64,000 nt of DNA from Uranotaenia lowii (Eukaryota > Arthropoda > Insecta > Diptera > Culicidae). Location of the stretch: positions 322,149,906-322,213,905 of the forward strand of contig NC_073692.1 of the NCBI RefSeq assembly GCF_029784155.1. The letters run 5' to 3'. Position 1 is the stretch's first letter. Each line of letters begins with the position of its first letter. Under the pieces are notes generated by a model. That model was given only the letters and a program-made list of their open reading frames with translations. It ran no database searches and was not told the DNA's origin. The position numbers and the translations under genes are program-made. Shown piece after piece: positions 35,827-47,653 of the stretch.

Positions 35827-36757
35827 AGCAATGAAAACCAATCATTTTCTTCCATTTTTAAATTATGTTTGTATTTATTTCCGGATTTTGTTTTTAATTA
35901 TCCAACACCAGGTATGAAATGGTGTGCCTAAGTGTTGATCATTCGCCACCTGAGAAAAGAGTTCTGATAAGTATCTTTTATGAAATCTGTCCGACAAAAA
36001 CTCACCCTTACTTATGTCTGGTTGCTATAATATAGATGAAAATAAAAATAATTATATTAATCTAACCAAAGTTCGTAAAATAGAGTCTCACCTTGCTTCA
36101 GCGTACGAAAACAAACAGACTTCAATGTGACAACTTGAAAGCTGATTTTCAAGCAAACTATATCATTTGCTGGAAAGTCCAGCAATTTGAAAACCGATTG
36201 CTGTTTTTTCAGCAAAAATGACAAGAACACATCCAATTGCTGGAAAACCGATTGCTGGTTTCCAGCAAAAATTTGGATTGCTGAACGTTTCCAAAAATTT
36301 TTGCCATCCTTATGAATGAATTAATATTTTTAAGCCTGGTTTTAAAACATACCTACAAGGACGATTGTCAAAATGGCGTAAGGTTGAAATTCTGAGGAAA
36401 TATAAATTAAAAACACATGATAATGTCATTAACAGGCTCATGATATTCAAATGTGTAAGGAGAACTTTTTTCGTAAAAACATTTCAAAATATCAAATTGA
36501 AATTTTATCACTGACACGGGCTTTCACTTGAATAACGACGTTTTGAATATTTTGGATTACTTTACCATTTAAAACTATAACCTCGATTTGACCATGTCAC
36601 ACACTTAAACTTTTTTCCATCGGAAAAATTATTGGTATATTTTAAACTTTTAAACACATGAGAATAATTAAACAACTAATTTTGATATCACTAATAAACA
36701 CAGTCGGATAATCTCTGTAGGCAATTAATGATTCGCCAAATATTTTCGCACACTCTA
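35827..36757. other. AT-rich intergenic DNA with short GATTGCTGG repeats
   Basis: Between about 36165 and 36290 the words TTGCTGGAAA, CCAGCAA and CGATTGCTG recur in both orientations. No gene otherwise. Confidence 0.45.
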
Positions 36758-37191
36758 TCACGTTGGTCTCGCGTGGGTTCTGATATACTCCAGCGCTCGA
36801 ATAATGGCATCCGGAATCGGGGGAGGTTGTGGAATGTGATCTCCCTGGGGTTGAAATCCATTTTCATCGGCCGTGTAGCTCACTTCAATTAGTTCCCCTT
36901 CCGGTGAGTAGTATCGATATCCTCCAGTAGCTACTACGCCACCCTGTCCCTGCTCCTGAGCTTCGGTGCCATCCGAAAGTCTGTAACGGTATGCGTAGCT
37001 GCCATCCGGATTGATGTTCTGATCCCGATCCAGCACTTCCACCTGCTGTTGGCCATGAACTAAATTGAGTGCCGCTAATAGGACCAATATTACTAATCCG
37101 GTTTTGGTTTTCTGAGGAATTTTCAATTCGTTAGCATAATATGGAAGATCATTTGTGTCTGATCGTTTTTTACCTGATGAAGAGATAACAT
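36758..37191 (-). CDS. RR-1 cuticular protein
   Basis: Read on the minus strand, a six-codon first exon (37191-37174, MLSLHQ) is followed by donor GTAAAA. The main exon (37111-36758) follows acceptor ATTCCTCAG. The product of 123 residues starts with a signal peptide ending near LVLLAALNLVHG. The mature part has the Rebers-Riddiford chitin-binding consensus of the RR-1 type (soft cuticle): YRYRLSDGTEAQEQG, then GYRYYSPEGELIEVSYTADE and GFQPQGDHIPQPP. Such proteins are secreted by epidermis and bind chitin. A short first exon interrupting the signal peptide is typical of the family. The longer open frame up to 37303 runs into the TATA box and is not the real start. A TATA box lies about 105 bp upstream of the ATG. 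Confidence 0.93.
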
Positions 37192-37292
37192 GTTGAAAAA
37201 CACTAAACACCTGAGATGAGATCTTCGAATGCCGCCTCCTAACGTTGACACCGATCAAGTTTGAATGGAAGGTGTACAACAAAACTCTTTTG

Positions 37293-37300
37293 CTTTTATA
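37293..37300 (-). promoter_or_regulatory. TATA box of the cuticular protein gene
   Basis: TATAAAAG on the minus strand, about 105 bp upstream of the ATG at 37191. An initiator-like CATTCA falls about 30 bp downstream of it. TATA promoters are usual for cuticle genes. Confidence 0.75.
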
Positions 37301-37954
37301 CATTCGTGGTATTGCATCAACACGTGCATTATGGTCCGTTGCTTTAAGTATTCGTATCTAACTAAGAGATACTAATTTTTATGAATTTGTGGCTGATTTT
37401 GAATTGTTGTTATAGGCTCCATAATGAATCTTACCATTTTTTTAATTCCTCTTAAACTCTTATTCAAATACCAATTTAATCCACTCATTCATAATTTAGA
37501 AGTGATTTCTTAATCAATTAAAATTATGTGCTCGGATCAAAATGTTTATTTTGACAGCGAAGTAGATACCTTATTACCTGTCCATGTGAAGTTTTTTGAC
37601 GGCTTTATCTTCGGTCTGCATATTTAGGTATCTGCATTCGCAATACAGTAGTCTCATGAATACATTAAGGCATTAGTAAGTGCATATATTATCCGGAATC
37701 GACCGAGACCCTCATTTGGGTGGAACACGTTCGTTGATGTTAGCCTTACGAGGGTTGACTAAGATGTATAAATTAACATTTATTCAATTATTGAAGGAGC
37801 CGACTGACTGGAATTTTTTTCGATGCCTGGCTTCGTTAGAGTTTTGTAGGGATTCGAAAAGGGGCAGGAAGAGTAATGACCCTAGTTTAAATTATTTTGA
37901 AATCAATTGAATAAAATTCTAGCAACTAAGAGAAATATTGAAAAATTTATGCGG
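37301..37954. other. AT-rich spacer upstream of the cuticle gene
   Basis: Nothing recognisable apart from sequence that may hold upstream control of the cuticle gene. Confidence 0.45.
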
Positions 37955-38500
37955 TCTTAGAATGTAGAAAAAACACCCACGTACATACATCATGCAACAC
38001 TTTTCAACTTCAATGGCTTCTATAAACTTAATGTACAGTCCACAAATAATTGAACATCAAAGTTTTTGATGGGACATCAAATTGGCGCAATCAGAACAAT
38101 TATTGCTTTCACCAGTTATTTTTCTGTTAACAAAAACATTCGATTTTATCCCTACTAAGAAAAAAGGGTAAGTTGCAATAAACTTTGTTTTAAATGAAAA
38201 TCAAATGAATTCGTTTTAAAATTTATAGTTTTTGATATATTTGTGATGTCATAACGCATAAAGCACCAATTGCAGTAATATTAGAATTTGTTCGAATCAA
38301 ATTTAACATTTTTACTGTAAAAAATTTCCTTAAAGCAAAAGCAAAAGGGTGCTGCATAAATTAAGGGGTAAAAAATACTACAAAAATTAATTATAAACAC
38401 TAATGTTCTGAGGGGTAAAATTTTGAAATTATCAAACGCGTGATGCAAAACAGCATATGGAAACCAGATTTAAAAGGTGATTTTTTTTTATATATTTTAG
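37955..38500. repeat. palindromic repeat family, copy 2
   Basis: From about 38150 to 38500 this runs parallel to 34160-34520 (shared GGGTAAGTTGCAA, GATGTCATAACGCATAAAGC and AAACGCGTG blocks). 37985-38095 matches 33950-34060 in inverse orientation. It is a second, rearranged copy of the element at 33660-34480. Confidence 0.55.
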
Positions 38501-39912
38501 CCCAGACAATAAGTCACACAAACACAACCAATTTGCAAATCATAGCTTGTGCGGAATCGTGGGCCACATTTTAAGGGGTATCTTGGGCCACCTAGATTTT
38601 GGGGTTTTTGTACACATTCAGAACTTAAAATACGTTTTTCCTATCTAAAAAGTTTTCTCATGCAAAATAAAGAGTTTTGAAAAATATGTTGTCCATTTTC
38701 TCCAATGCTTTAGAGACGAACAAAAATGCTATATAAGGAATTTTGCCAAAACGTTCGCGAGTCAGGAATTAGGAACTATTGGATCATACACAACACTCAT
38801 TTTTATTTCTTCATATGAATTTTTTTTAAATAACTAAATGAATCATAAAATTTCAGCTATGGGTCAGCTCATAAACTTTGCACGTTTTTTTTTATCAATT
38901 TGGAAATGGTTGCCCACGTTTCTCCACGGTTTTTCAAAATCCTTAAAAAAATTCTATTTTAAAAACAGTCGGAACTCGGGAAATTCATGTAGGGTAGGTG
39001 TACCCTCCTCCGTCGTATCCCTCTTATTCGTCTTAATTCATGAATGCATGTTTTAGAGCCGAAAAATCACTTTCAACTTTAAATGGCTACTTCACATGAT
39101 AAACTCACGTCTGTGAATTTATTTTCTATCACAAATTTGTCACTTTTGAAATATTTGATTTTGAAATCTCGAAGTGAAATTAATTATTGGCACACTCCGC
39201 CATATTGAAAGACGAACTTAGTGATCCCCCCAACGTGTTTCTTTGTTTTAACGCTTAATGTCAATGCATATAACAATCAAAATCATCAATGCAATGTTTT
39301 AACGCTTAATGTCAATGCATATAACAATCAAAATCATCAAATTCAACAGAACAGTGTTTAAATAAAATTAGAAAAATAATTTCAAACTAATTTGAACTAT
39401 ATAAATTTGTCAATATTCGATTGAAATCGAATCGCTCGGCCCCCATAATTCGTCGTAATTTTGCGACAGTAATAGGAAACCGTTTTGCAAGAATTGGAAT
39501 TAGACCGGTTCATTTTTACTATTTTTTTTATTTCTAAGTAATCACAACACAATAAAGTAATTTTGAAGCTAGGAACTAGATGCGCTGGGAGATAAGTGCA
39601 AAAAGTCTTTTTATATTAATAAATGACTTGAATGTATTCAGCATTGCTTATAATGCATGGTTTTAAATGAACATAGAATTGATGGCTTTTTTAAGCTAAG
39701 TGGTTGGTGTTTTACGAATTATTTACTACCAGTACCGTGCATAATTTAATAGACGTTTGAGTGCACGAGAGAATATCTCCAACTTTACATATTTCTAACG
39801 TTCAACTTCAATGACATTGTTTCTTCATAATTTTATTATTTAATATTTGATTATGTTTGGTTCGATTATCTGATGTCACTAAACCTCTCTCAAGTATTTG
39901 AAACATTAGATA
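38501..39912. other. AT-rich intergenic DNA
   Basis: No gene. It contains the short tandem duplication listed separately and a GTGGGCCAC-type word near 38560 that recurs as TGGCCCA near 44580. Confidence 0.45.
39247..39340 (+). repeat. two tandem copies of a 50-bp unit
   Basis: The unit starting TTTTAACGCTTAATGTCA occurs at 39247 and 39297, with the first 44 bp identical. A local replication-slippage duplication. Confidence 0.85.
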
Positions 39913-39953
39913 CATCAATTATATGAATTTGTTGTTCGACCGGGAATAATTTT

Positions 39954-40970
39954 GAGGTTATGTATTGGCTTTTCGGTCTTATCAGGTCAATTATAACACT
40001 TTTTATATGTGCTTCATCCAACGTTTCGAATTATATTAATTCTTTATCAAGGAACTAAAATTAAATACAGGAGCATAAAACATATTTTCTCATAATAAAT
40101 ATTAACATTAATTACTCACTCGGACATTCGTGTTATTGTCCAAAGCAGATGCACTCCTACAGCGTTCATCAATCGTCGGGATTCTGGCTATAAATTTTGA
40201 ATTTGAACTCTCATTTCATGTCGGAAGTGAGGAGGAAAGCTTGCGTGTGACTTACGTGTCCAATATTCTGGTATCGGCCAGGGCGTCGGCGCCTACTCCG
40301 TCGTTTTGGAACGCGTCCGTGGCAAAACTTCTATCACTCGACTCACTGTTTGTTATTATTGTTTGAGTTTTCTTTACCGCCAGAACCCGGCGTCCATGAG
40401 TGCTTGCGAGTGTTTGCGAGAGAGTGAAACACTCCGCCGTACGAGATTGCTCTCCCGTCTGTGTCGCTCTGGATGTTGACGGTATTCGGGGTACTTTGTA
40501 TGTAGCACATTTCGAGTACCTCTAGGTGCCTACGGTGTTTGTTGGAACTGTCTAGGACGGTGGCTTTATCGAAGTCAAACATGTGCTCCTGTTCGAAACA
40601 ATGTTCAACAACAGCTGACTGCCGCAGTTCCCGGATGCTGGGGTTTGACGCTGTGGCCCCTGTTGCTAATATGCGTTTCAATTTGGTGACATCACATTTA
40701 TGTTTCGACATTCTAGTCCGTAGTTTATAGCTGGTCTGCCCAACATAGCATTTGGAGCATTCTTCATCTCGTTCGGGAGCGCCTGCGCATGGGAATGGTA
40801 GACCACATTGGAGCGATCGATCGGCGATATCGGATCTTTGACCACAGGCAGTAGGCTGCGTATCGTGTGCTTTTGTGTGGTGCCGATGCGTACATGCGGG
40901 TAATCCGTCTTAAGTGCGTGGATTACTTTTGCAGTTAGGCCGTCGATGTGTAATATGGATCGGTAGTGTT
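39954..40970 (-). repeat. inverted left arm of the Penelope-like element
   Basis: Inverse copy of 41811-42828, including the minus-strand coding frame for the GIY-YIG region (40343-40711) and the element 3-prime end. Outermost bases GAGGTTATGTATTGG match CCAATACATAACCTC on the right. Confidence 0.92.
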
Positions 40971-40972
40971 AT

Positions 40973-42439
40973 GTGGGCCGGATACTCCAAGCGTCGATCA
41001 ACAGCAAATACAACGTCAAAGATTCATTTGAGTTCTGCGAATTTATCAATGACGTCGTTTTGCTTCCAGATCACATCCTTGTTTCGTTCGATGTTGTTTC
41101 CCTGTTCACATGCATCCCCAGGGACCTCGTTTTAAGCAACATCATCAACAATTGGGATGCCATAAAGAAGAATACTAACATCAATTTAGATATGTTTCTC
41201 GAAATTGTAAACTTTTGCATGACCTGCAGTTATTTTAGGTACAAAAACAAATTCTACAAGCAAATATACGGAACGGCGATGGGCAATCCAGTTTCTAGTC
41301 CGATAGCTGATTTTGTCATGGAATCGCTCTTGGACAATGTGACACGGACACTCGATTTCCAGATACCAGTTCTAAGAAAATATGTCGACGACCTACTGCT
41401 AGTTTTGCCCCGCGAACATGTTGAAAAGGTAAGAGAAAAGTTTAACCAGTACCACCCCAAAATTCAATTTACGGTTGAGATCGAGTCGAATTGTCGTCTC
41501 CCGTACTTAGATTTAGTATTGATTAGACAACCCGACCAATCAATCAAAACCGAGTGGTACCAGAAATCAATAGCTTCGGGACGATTTCTCAACTTTCGAT
41601 CAGCACACAACACGCGCCTCAAAATCAACACAGCGTTAAATTTTATAAAACGAGTCAAAAACTTTTCAACCAATGTTCCCCCCGAGGAGGCGATCAAATT
41701 AATTCATGAGAATCTGAGAATCAACGATTACCCGAAGACCCTGATCAACAGATTGATTCGAAAAGCGAACGAAACCGACACCCCCCAAAACACACAAGAT
41801 ACACCCACACAACACTACCGATCCATATTACACATCGACGGCCTAACTGCAAAAGTAATCCGCGCACTTAAGACGGATTACCCGCATGTACGCATCGGCA
41901 CCACACAAAAGCACACGATACGCAGCCTACTGCCTGTGGTCAAAGATCCGATATCGCCGATCGATCGCTCCAATGTGGTCTACCATATCCCATGCGCAGG
42001 CGCTCCCGAACGAGATGAAGAATGCTCCAAATGCTATGTTGGGCAGACCAGCTATAAACTACGGACTAGAATGTCGAAACATAAATGTGATGTCACCAAA
42101 TTGAAACGCATATTAGCAACAGGGGCCACAGCGTCAAACCCCAGCATCCGGGAACTGCGGCAGTCAGCTGTTGTTGAACATTGTTTCGAACAGGAGCACA
42201 TGTTTGACTTCGATAAAGCCACCGTCCTAGACAGTTCCAACAAACACCGTAGGCACCTAGAGGTACTCGAAATGTGCTACATACAAAGTACCCCGAATAC
42301 CGTCAACATCCAGAGCGACACAGACGGGAGAGCAATCTCGTACGGCGGAGTGTTTCACTCTCTCGCAAACACTCGCAAGCACTCATGGACGCCGGGTTCT
42401 GGCGGTAAAGAAAACTCAAACAATAATAACAAACAGTGA
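40973..42439 (+). CDS. Penelope-type RT / GIY-YIG endonuclease, N-terminally truncated
   Basis: An open frame of 488 codons with no convincing own start. The RT core shows SFDVVSLFTCIP, GTAMGNPVSSPIADFVME and the catalytic YVDDLLLVLP, followed by a thumb-like region. The C-terminal endonuclease has VYHIPCAG, then CSKCYVGQT (the GIY-YIG pair with the CX2C typical of Penelope), then a conserved HCFEQEH. Full Penelope proteins have several hundred more residues before this, and those are missing because the inverted arm replaces them at 40970. Penelope elements insert by target-primed reverse transcription. This copy probably cannot act alone. Confidence 0.9.
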   Translation: MGRILQASINSKYNVKDSFEFCEFINDVVLLPDHILVSFDVVSLFTCIPRDLVLSNIINNWDAIKKNTNINLDMFLEIVNFCMTCSYFRYKNKFYKQIYGTAMGNPVSSPIADFVMESLLDNVTRTLDFQIPVLRKYVDDLLLVLPREHVEKVREKFNQYHPKIQFTVEIESNCRLPYLDLVLIRQPDQSIKTEWYQKSIASGRFLNFRSAHNTRLKINTALNFIKRVKNFSTNVPPEEAIKLIHENLRINDYPKTLINRLIRKANETDTPQNTQDTPTQHYRSILHIDGLTAKVIRALKTDYPHVRIGTTQKHTIRSLLPVVKDPISPIDRSNVVYHIPCAGAPERDEECSKCYVGQTSYKLRTRMSKHKCDVTKLKRILATGATASNPSIRELRQSAVVEHCFEQEHMFDFDKATVLDSSNKHRRHLEVLEMCYIQSTPNTVNIQSDTDGRAISYGGVFHSLANTRKHSWTPGSGGKENSNNNNKQ

Positions 42440-42842
42440 GTCGAGTGATAGAAGTTTTGCCACGGACGCGTTCCAAAACGACGGAGTAGGCGCCGACGCC
42501 CTGGCCGATACCAGAATATTGGACACGTAAGTCACACGCAAGCTTTCCTCCTCACTTCCGACATGAAATGAGAGTTCAAATTCAAAATTTATAGCCAGAA
42601 TCCCGACGATTGATGAACGCTGTAGGAGTGCATCTGCTTTGGACAATAACACGAATGTCCGAGTGAGTAATTAATGTTAATATTTATTATGAGAAAATAT
42701 GTTTTATGCTCCTGTATTTAATTTTAGTTCCTTGATAAAGAATTAATATAATTCGAAACGTTGGATGAAGCACATATAAAAAGTGTTATAATTGACCTGA
42801 TAAGACCGAAAAGCCAATACATAACCTCATCAATTATATGAA

Positions 42843-43741
42843 AATTAGACTTTTTCAACTTCTTTCATTAAAACTGCAATATCTTACATATGACCTAACG
42901 CTTTGCTCTACAGAATGTTCACTGAAAGATCCTTGAAAACTAAAACTTAAACTTCTCCAGTTTTCAGAAATTCTCTAAATGGGAATCAATTACTACTCGA
43001 GGAAAAAATATCAATTCCTGGACCGATAACCTCGATTTTTATTGAATTTTGACGATGCATGGAAAATAGATGCAAAAAACTCCCGTTGAAGTTCAAAATG
43101 ACAAGAGAATTTAGTTGAATGAATAATTTAAACTTCGAAATAACAGTTCACGAGTCTCTGGTTTAGATCTCAATACAAGTTTGGATAAAAAACATATAAA
43201 ACATATAAAACAAAATCGAACCCCTTTTTTATGCTAATTCCTACCATATAAGTTTTAAAACTTGACTCATGTTTGCTTCATATTTTATAAATTCTCAGTG
43301 AATTTTTAACAAAAGATGTTTTGTCATTTTTGACATATTACAGTTTGAATGAAAAAGTCGAAAAGTTTTATCGCTCGTAAAAAAAACTCGAATAGATGAG
43401 CTGAACCAGTCTAATGCGCATTACACGCATCAACGTGGCGTTGCTTTGTTTCGATATCCTTCGCCAGGGTTCCCACATGTATAAGAATACACATGTTGAC
43501 AAAACGCAAATGTGATTCTGCCTATCCTCAAATGTCTTACTATTCAGTCTCGTTACGTAGAAAAACATATAGTTCTATTAAAAATGTTGATGTTCTTTAA
43601 ATATGGGTAGTTTCTGTATGTAATGTCTGTATGAATGTTATGAAATTTTATCTTACAGACAAATCCTGGATCATGGCAGCCCTGTCCGTTGGAGAGTGTG
43701 TTGGTAGAAAATACATTTGCTGGGTGGATTCAATTTGTAAG
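42843..43741. other. AT-rich intergenic DNA
   Basis: Nothing recognisable. Confidence 0.5.
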
Positions 43742-44222
43742 GTCTAATACTGTGCTGCCTGCAATTGCCTTAGCTAAGCAAAGGTACCTAGCTACAATAA
43801 CGCTACCTTGAGATTTCTTGGCAAGACTATTTTATTGCGACTTATATCTCATTCGAACTTTGCCGTTATCCTGCGCGGTAGATCCGTGCGAAGTAAATAA
43901 TAGCATTTCGCATGAACCGCAACCGCAAAATTTCAAATCTATACCTCATGAGGGAGGAATAGTTTGGGACAATTTCGGTATAATTGAATAGAAGGTATAA
44001 TATTTTGCTGCCTGCAGATGCATTAGCCAAGCAATGGTAGACCTGTTTACAATAAAGCTATCCTAGTTTCATGGCTTATTGCCACTGGTTATTTGAAAGA
44101 ACTTCTGCTGTTATCCTGTGCGGTTGATCCGTTCGAGGTAAGCTAATGCCAATTGCATGAACCGCAACCGCAAAATTTTAAATGTATTTCTGAAGAGGGT
44201 GGAATAAATTGAGACAATTTCG
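43742..44222 (+). repeat. two diverged tandem copies, about 250 bp
   Basis: 43742-43979 and about 43998-44222 share the order GCTGCCTGCA, TTAGC(C/T)AAGCAA, TTATCCTG(C/T)GCGGT, CATGAACCGCAACCGCAAAAT and GACAATTTCGGT. An old tandem duplication of unknown nature, non-coding. Confidence 0.65.
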
Positions 44223-45459
44223 GTCTCCTTGTACGACGGAATTAGGAACCTGGTACGACAATGAAGGAACTTGGAAGAGGAAAATAAATCATAAATTGAC
44301 TAAAAAGTACGTAATGGATTGATCTTTTTCCTTCATAGTTTCATAAAACAGTATTAGAAATATAGTTCAATTACTAAACATCAGTTTTAAACCAACGTGG
44401 AAGGCAATTCTATTGAAATAATGAAAAAAGCTTCCTTAAGCCGTTGTCTTAGGGTCCTTTACCCTATTTAAAACAAAACAAAAATGCCTAATGATACCTT
44501 AAAAATATAGAAAACCTTTCCATTATTTTTTTTCCTTTTATCTTTTATAACAAAAAAGTTATGAAGCAAAGAAAAAAAGTGGCCCATGATACCCCACTCT
44601 CCCCTACTTTAAAAAGTGGAAAATGTCATTGATCAATGATCAAGCTTTAACAATTTACCATACAATAATGTTGTTTGTCCAAAATATTTGAAATTTTCGA
44701 AATACTCACGCCCACGCCAGAAGAAATTTCTAAAAAATATTTTTTTAGTTAATTCACAAAATTTTACAAATTTTAGTTCATAAATTTGAATAGTACCAAA
44801 CTGAACCTGTTGACACGGCCTTGGTTTCGTCATTCAGGGACAGTTATTATTGTAGTTCTTACAAATCTTAGAAATGTCAGAAATTTGATGACAAAAAGAT
44901 AAAAAAAAATTGAAGTAAACTAGTAAACGTGGACACACAAGTTATTAAATAATACTCAAAAGTTATATATAATACCGAAAAATTTTAGCTTGAGCTGTAC
45001 GACTGCTACAGGATTTAGTTTTCGTCACGCACGCATCGATCTGAAAAATACACCTAAACAGAACCTTTTAACATAAAATTTATAATAGCGCCAGCACTAA
45101 ATTTTACTTCGGAAGTCCGGACTTTTGACTTCCGGAAGACTTCTGACAATGAAAAGTGAAGTACTAGATTGTCGGAAGTCTGTGTTTGGTTACCAGTTCA
45201 CCAGCGACGTTTCTAAAAATTATATTTAAAATCACATTATTTTACAACACGAGACTGGAACCGTTTGAAACCAATAATGCTGGAATGTGCATAAATTTTC
45301 TCTCGAGTAGAATTGTCTTTTTTTGTAGTAACCTTTCCTCACTGAATAAAACAAACTAACAATAAAAATGTATATTAAAATATTGTTTTCGTCTTATTTA
45401 CGCAACTTCAGTCATTATCACAATCATATTTGATGCCCTCAGAATCAGAGGGAGCACCT
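44223..45459. other. AT-rich intergenic DNA
   Basis: No gene was recognised. A short segment near 45110-45180 repeats CGGAAGTC and GACTTCCGG words. Confidence 0.45.
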
Positions 45460-45720
45460 AAATAATTGATTTTGAGTTAAGTTTTCAAATCGATTCTTCT
45501 TAGCATTTTTTCGATTGAATTAAAATTGCTCGAATTAAAAAAAAATATAGGAAATATTGAGCACCTTGACAACTTTGAACGCGTTTTCTCGAAATTTTCA
45601 TCTGGGCACTTATCTCTATCTGATTTTGAGGGCCTCATCCATGCAGAATAGCAGTAAACGCTCCATCTATATTTTTGAACACAGCACTCCAAGATGCCAT
45701 GTAACATTTCTCTTCTTTTT
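45460..45720 (+). repeat. dispersed repeat, copy 1
   Basis: Shares, in the same order and orientation with 60110-60380, the words CGATTGAATTAAAATTGCTCGAA and GCGTTTTCTCGAAA and the flanking TTTAGAGTTAAG-like start. Non-coding, family unknown. Confidence 0.6.
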
Positions 45721-45734
45721 AAAATTATGTACCG

Positions 45735-46042
45735 TTAATTGAGGTGAATCAAATGGACCACATCTGCATCAGGAAAAAAAATGGAGAAGGAGCCTTCTTG
45801 ATGTCCGCAACAATTAACGAAGCGCAGATATTGCATCTGACCATCCCCTCGTCCTCGGCGAGATACGACTGAGGGTTGTGCGTGGCCAACGGCAAGAGCA
45901 GAAAGTCGGGTGTTGATATGACGTCCGCTGGTTGTAGAATCCAGAGGTAAAAAAGGCATACGTTGAACAGCTAGAGTCCCGAGCCTTTCAATTTCCGACA
46001 GACGGAAGAACAGTCGAAGAACAGTGGTGTGGAATCAAGAAT
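45735..46042 (+). pseudogene. RTE-like LINE fragment, endonuclease end
   Basis: Reading across frameshifts shows a segment like the end of an apurinic endonuclease domain: MDHICIRK, then ASDHHLVLGEIRLRVARV, and the downstream VEEQWCGIKNAF. This arrangement is characteristic of RTE-like LINEs of mosquitoes, often mis-annotated as craniofacial development protein 2. At least two frameshifts are present. The same LINE continues at 46867 and 52041 after two later insertions. Confidence 0.7.
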
Positions 46043-46866
46043 GCCTTAATCAATGGTCCGAAAATCAATCAAAACAAACACTCAGGATGCGTTTCCTGTT
46101 GGAAACATTCCGATTGTATAATGGGATAGCGCCTCTCGCTACTGCTTCGCCTGGCTGGTATGCAATCTCGATCAGCGCTCCTATCAGCTATGCAAACCGA
46201 GTCGCATCATTCAGAATCATCGGTTCAGCAAACATCGCATATCGGAGATGAGTGAGATACAAACTGATCCATTCTGAATGTAGCTCACTCAGTATCTGCC
46301 TGAATTATATGAAATTAATAATTATTTTTTGCAGGACGAGAAAAATCAAACAGTTGTACGGGACACCATAAATTCTCAGTAGTTTTAACGTGACGTACGA
46401 CATTTTAATAAGAGAACTTGTAAAAATTGAAAAACACGGCGAAAGTGAACATCTTTCCCTCACAAACACAACTGCAATTTGATTTTGATCATACTGATGT
46501 TAAAAAACGTTATAACAACAAATAAATTTATTAATTTGTTTTATATCAAATCAAACAAAATACGCTAATGATCGGCTTCATGTATCATTCACTCACTGCC
46601 TGATCCATTCACTCCTGATCGAAGACCAACAAGATTCGCCATATGCATTGCGCATTGGTGATATTCCAATTTGATGATGGTGCTGCACTGTTTTGACAGC
46701 AAGCATCGTGCGAGGTGATCTGTATTTTAGCGATGAATTGAACGATCGATGATCGGGTAGGTCCAGTAGCAATCAATAACGAAACCCGACCGCTGCACGT
46801 TCAGGTGCGAAGTGCAATCAGAAACATTCATTGAAAATGAGTGATATTCAGAACACTGGCCTTAAT
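46043..46866. mobile_element. hAT-type non-autonomous element (46051-46858)
   Basis: The 8 bp GCCTTAAT stand at 46043-46050 and 46859-46866, the target duplication length of hAT elements. The ends CAATGGTCCGAAAATCA (left) and CAGTGTTCTGAATATCA (right, inverted) agree at 13 of 17 positions, with the CAxTG start usual for hAT. No transposase. The body contains several TCACTCA and ATTCAGAAT-type words near both ends. It splits the RTE-like LINE. Confidence 0.8.
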
Positions 46867-47042
46867 CATGACGAGCCATTATGGTACTCTCGGTAAAGTT
46901 TGTGGAAGAAGGAGTGAATGGATGTCGGATGAAACTTGGAGGATGCTTACGATATGCGGAGCTGGAAAAGGCAGTTAATCGAGCTTGTAGAAGAGACAAG
47001 AGAGCCTGGACAAACTCCCTAGCCGGTGAGGGAAAAAGAGTG
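46867..47042 (+). pseudogene. RTE-like LINE fragment, middle
   Basis: The plus-strand frame reads RYAELEKAVNRACRRDKRAWTNSLAGEGK, the linker before RT in the same LINE type as 45735-46042. It resumes directly after the hAT element and is cut at 47043-47047 by the LTR element. Confidence 0.7.
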
Positions 47043-47047
47043 GCCAC

Positions 47048-47396
47048 TGTAGGAAATGATAGTGCATGATAATACAAATTAGAATAACACAGATATAAGT
47101 CATAACAAGAATATAAACGCGTTCTTCTTCGTTACACATAATTCACATATCTTAATTAAAATTGCTGTTCATCACCAACTTAGACGAAAGTAATCACTCA
47201 AACATTACTAAATCAGTGGTAGAGTGTAACATCGGCTGAAGAGAAAAAGAGAGCGCGAGAGGTTTCGTTCTTCATACGATTGAGAAAAACCGAAGATTCA
47301 TTCGTATAACTAACGTTGTAAATAAATGTCGCGTTTTGCTCAGTTGAAAATATAAATGGTGTTTTTAAAGTGAAAATTTATACCAGGGTCACTACA
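47048..47396 (+). repeat. 5-prime LTR of the non-coding element
   Basis: 349 bp with TG...CA ends. It contains TATAAA near 47112 and AATAAA near 47320 as possible transcription signals, and one GCGAGAGG word at 47255 like the loop of the interior hairpins. Confidence 0.9.
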
Positions 47397-47653
47397 ATGG
47401 CGCAGATAGGTAAAGGACAATATATAGCTCCCTAAAGGTAAGTAGAGGGAATAAAATTTTGTATTCTGGTCAGTGTAAGACAAAAAGAAACATTGAGAAT
47501 AGTGAAAGTTAAAATTGAATTATGAAAGAAATCAAGATGGCGATGTTACAGTCGTCACACATTTCTAGAAAAGGTCTGTAAAAAAAAAAAATTATGGAGG
47601 TATTTTGCGTGAGGTTATACAAAATATAGAAGAGTTAAATATTATACAATTAT

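Larger units (their letters stand above)
39913..42842 (+). mobile_element. Penelope-like element with 1-kb inverted repeats
   Basis: A 15-bp target duplication CATCAATTATATGAA stands at 39913-39927 and 42828-42842. Between them, 39954-40970 is a near-perfect inverse of 41811-42828, that is, of the 3-prime end of the element including the endonuclease coding region. The reading frames in the two arms translate identically. The middle holds the RT part. Penelope elements are known for such partial terminal copies in tandem or inverted form. The near identity of the arms suggests a recent event or continued conversion. The RT N-terminus is absent, so the copy is 5-prime truncated. Confidence 0.92.

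Noticed and set aside
37192..37303. Longer N-terminus for the cuticular protein from the open frame starting at 37303
   Set aside because: That start lies in the TATA box, and the frame reads through an intron. The spliced six-codon exon gives a proper signal peptide.
40539..40730. Separate genes in the left inverted arm of the Penelope-like element
   Set aside because: They are antisense copies of frames in the right arm; both come from the inverted repeat.
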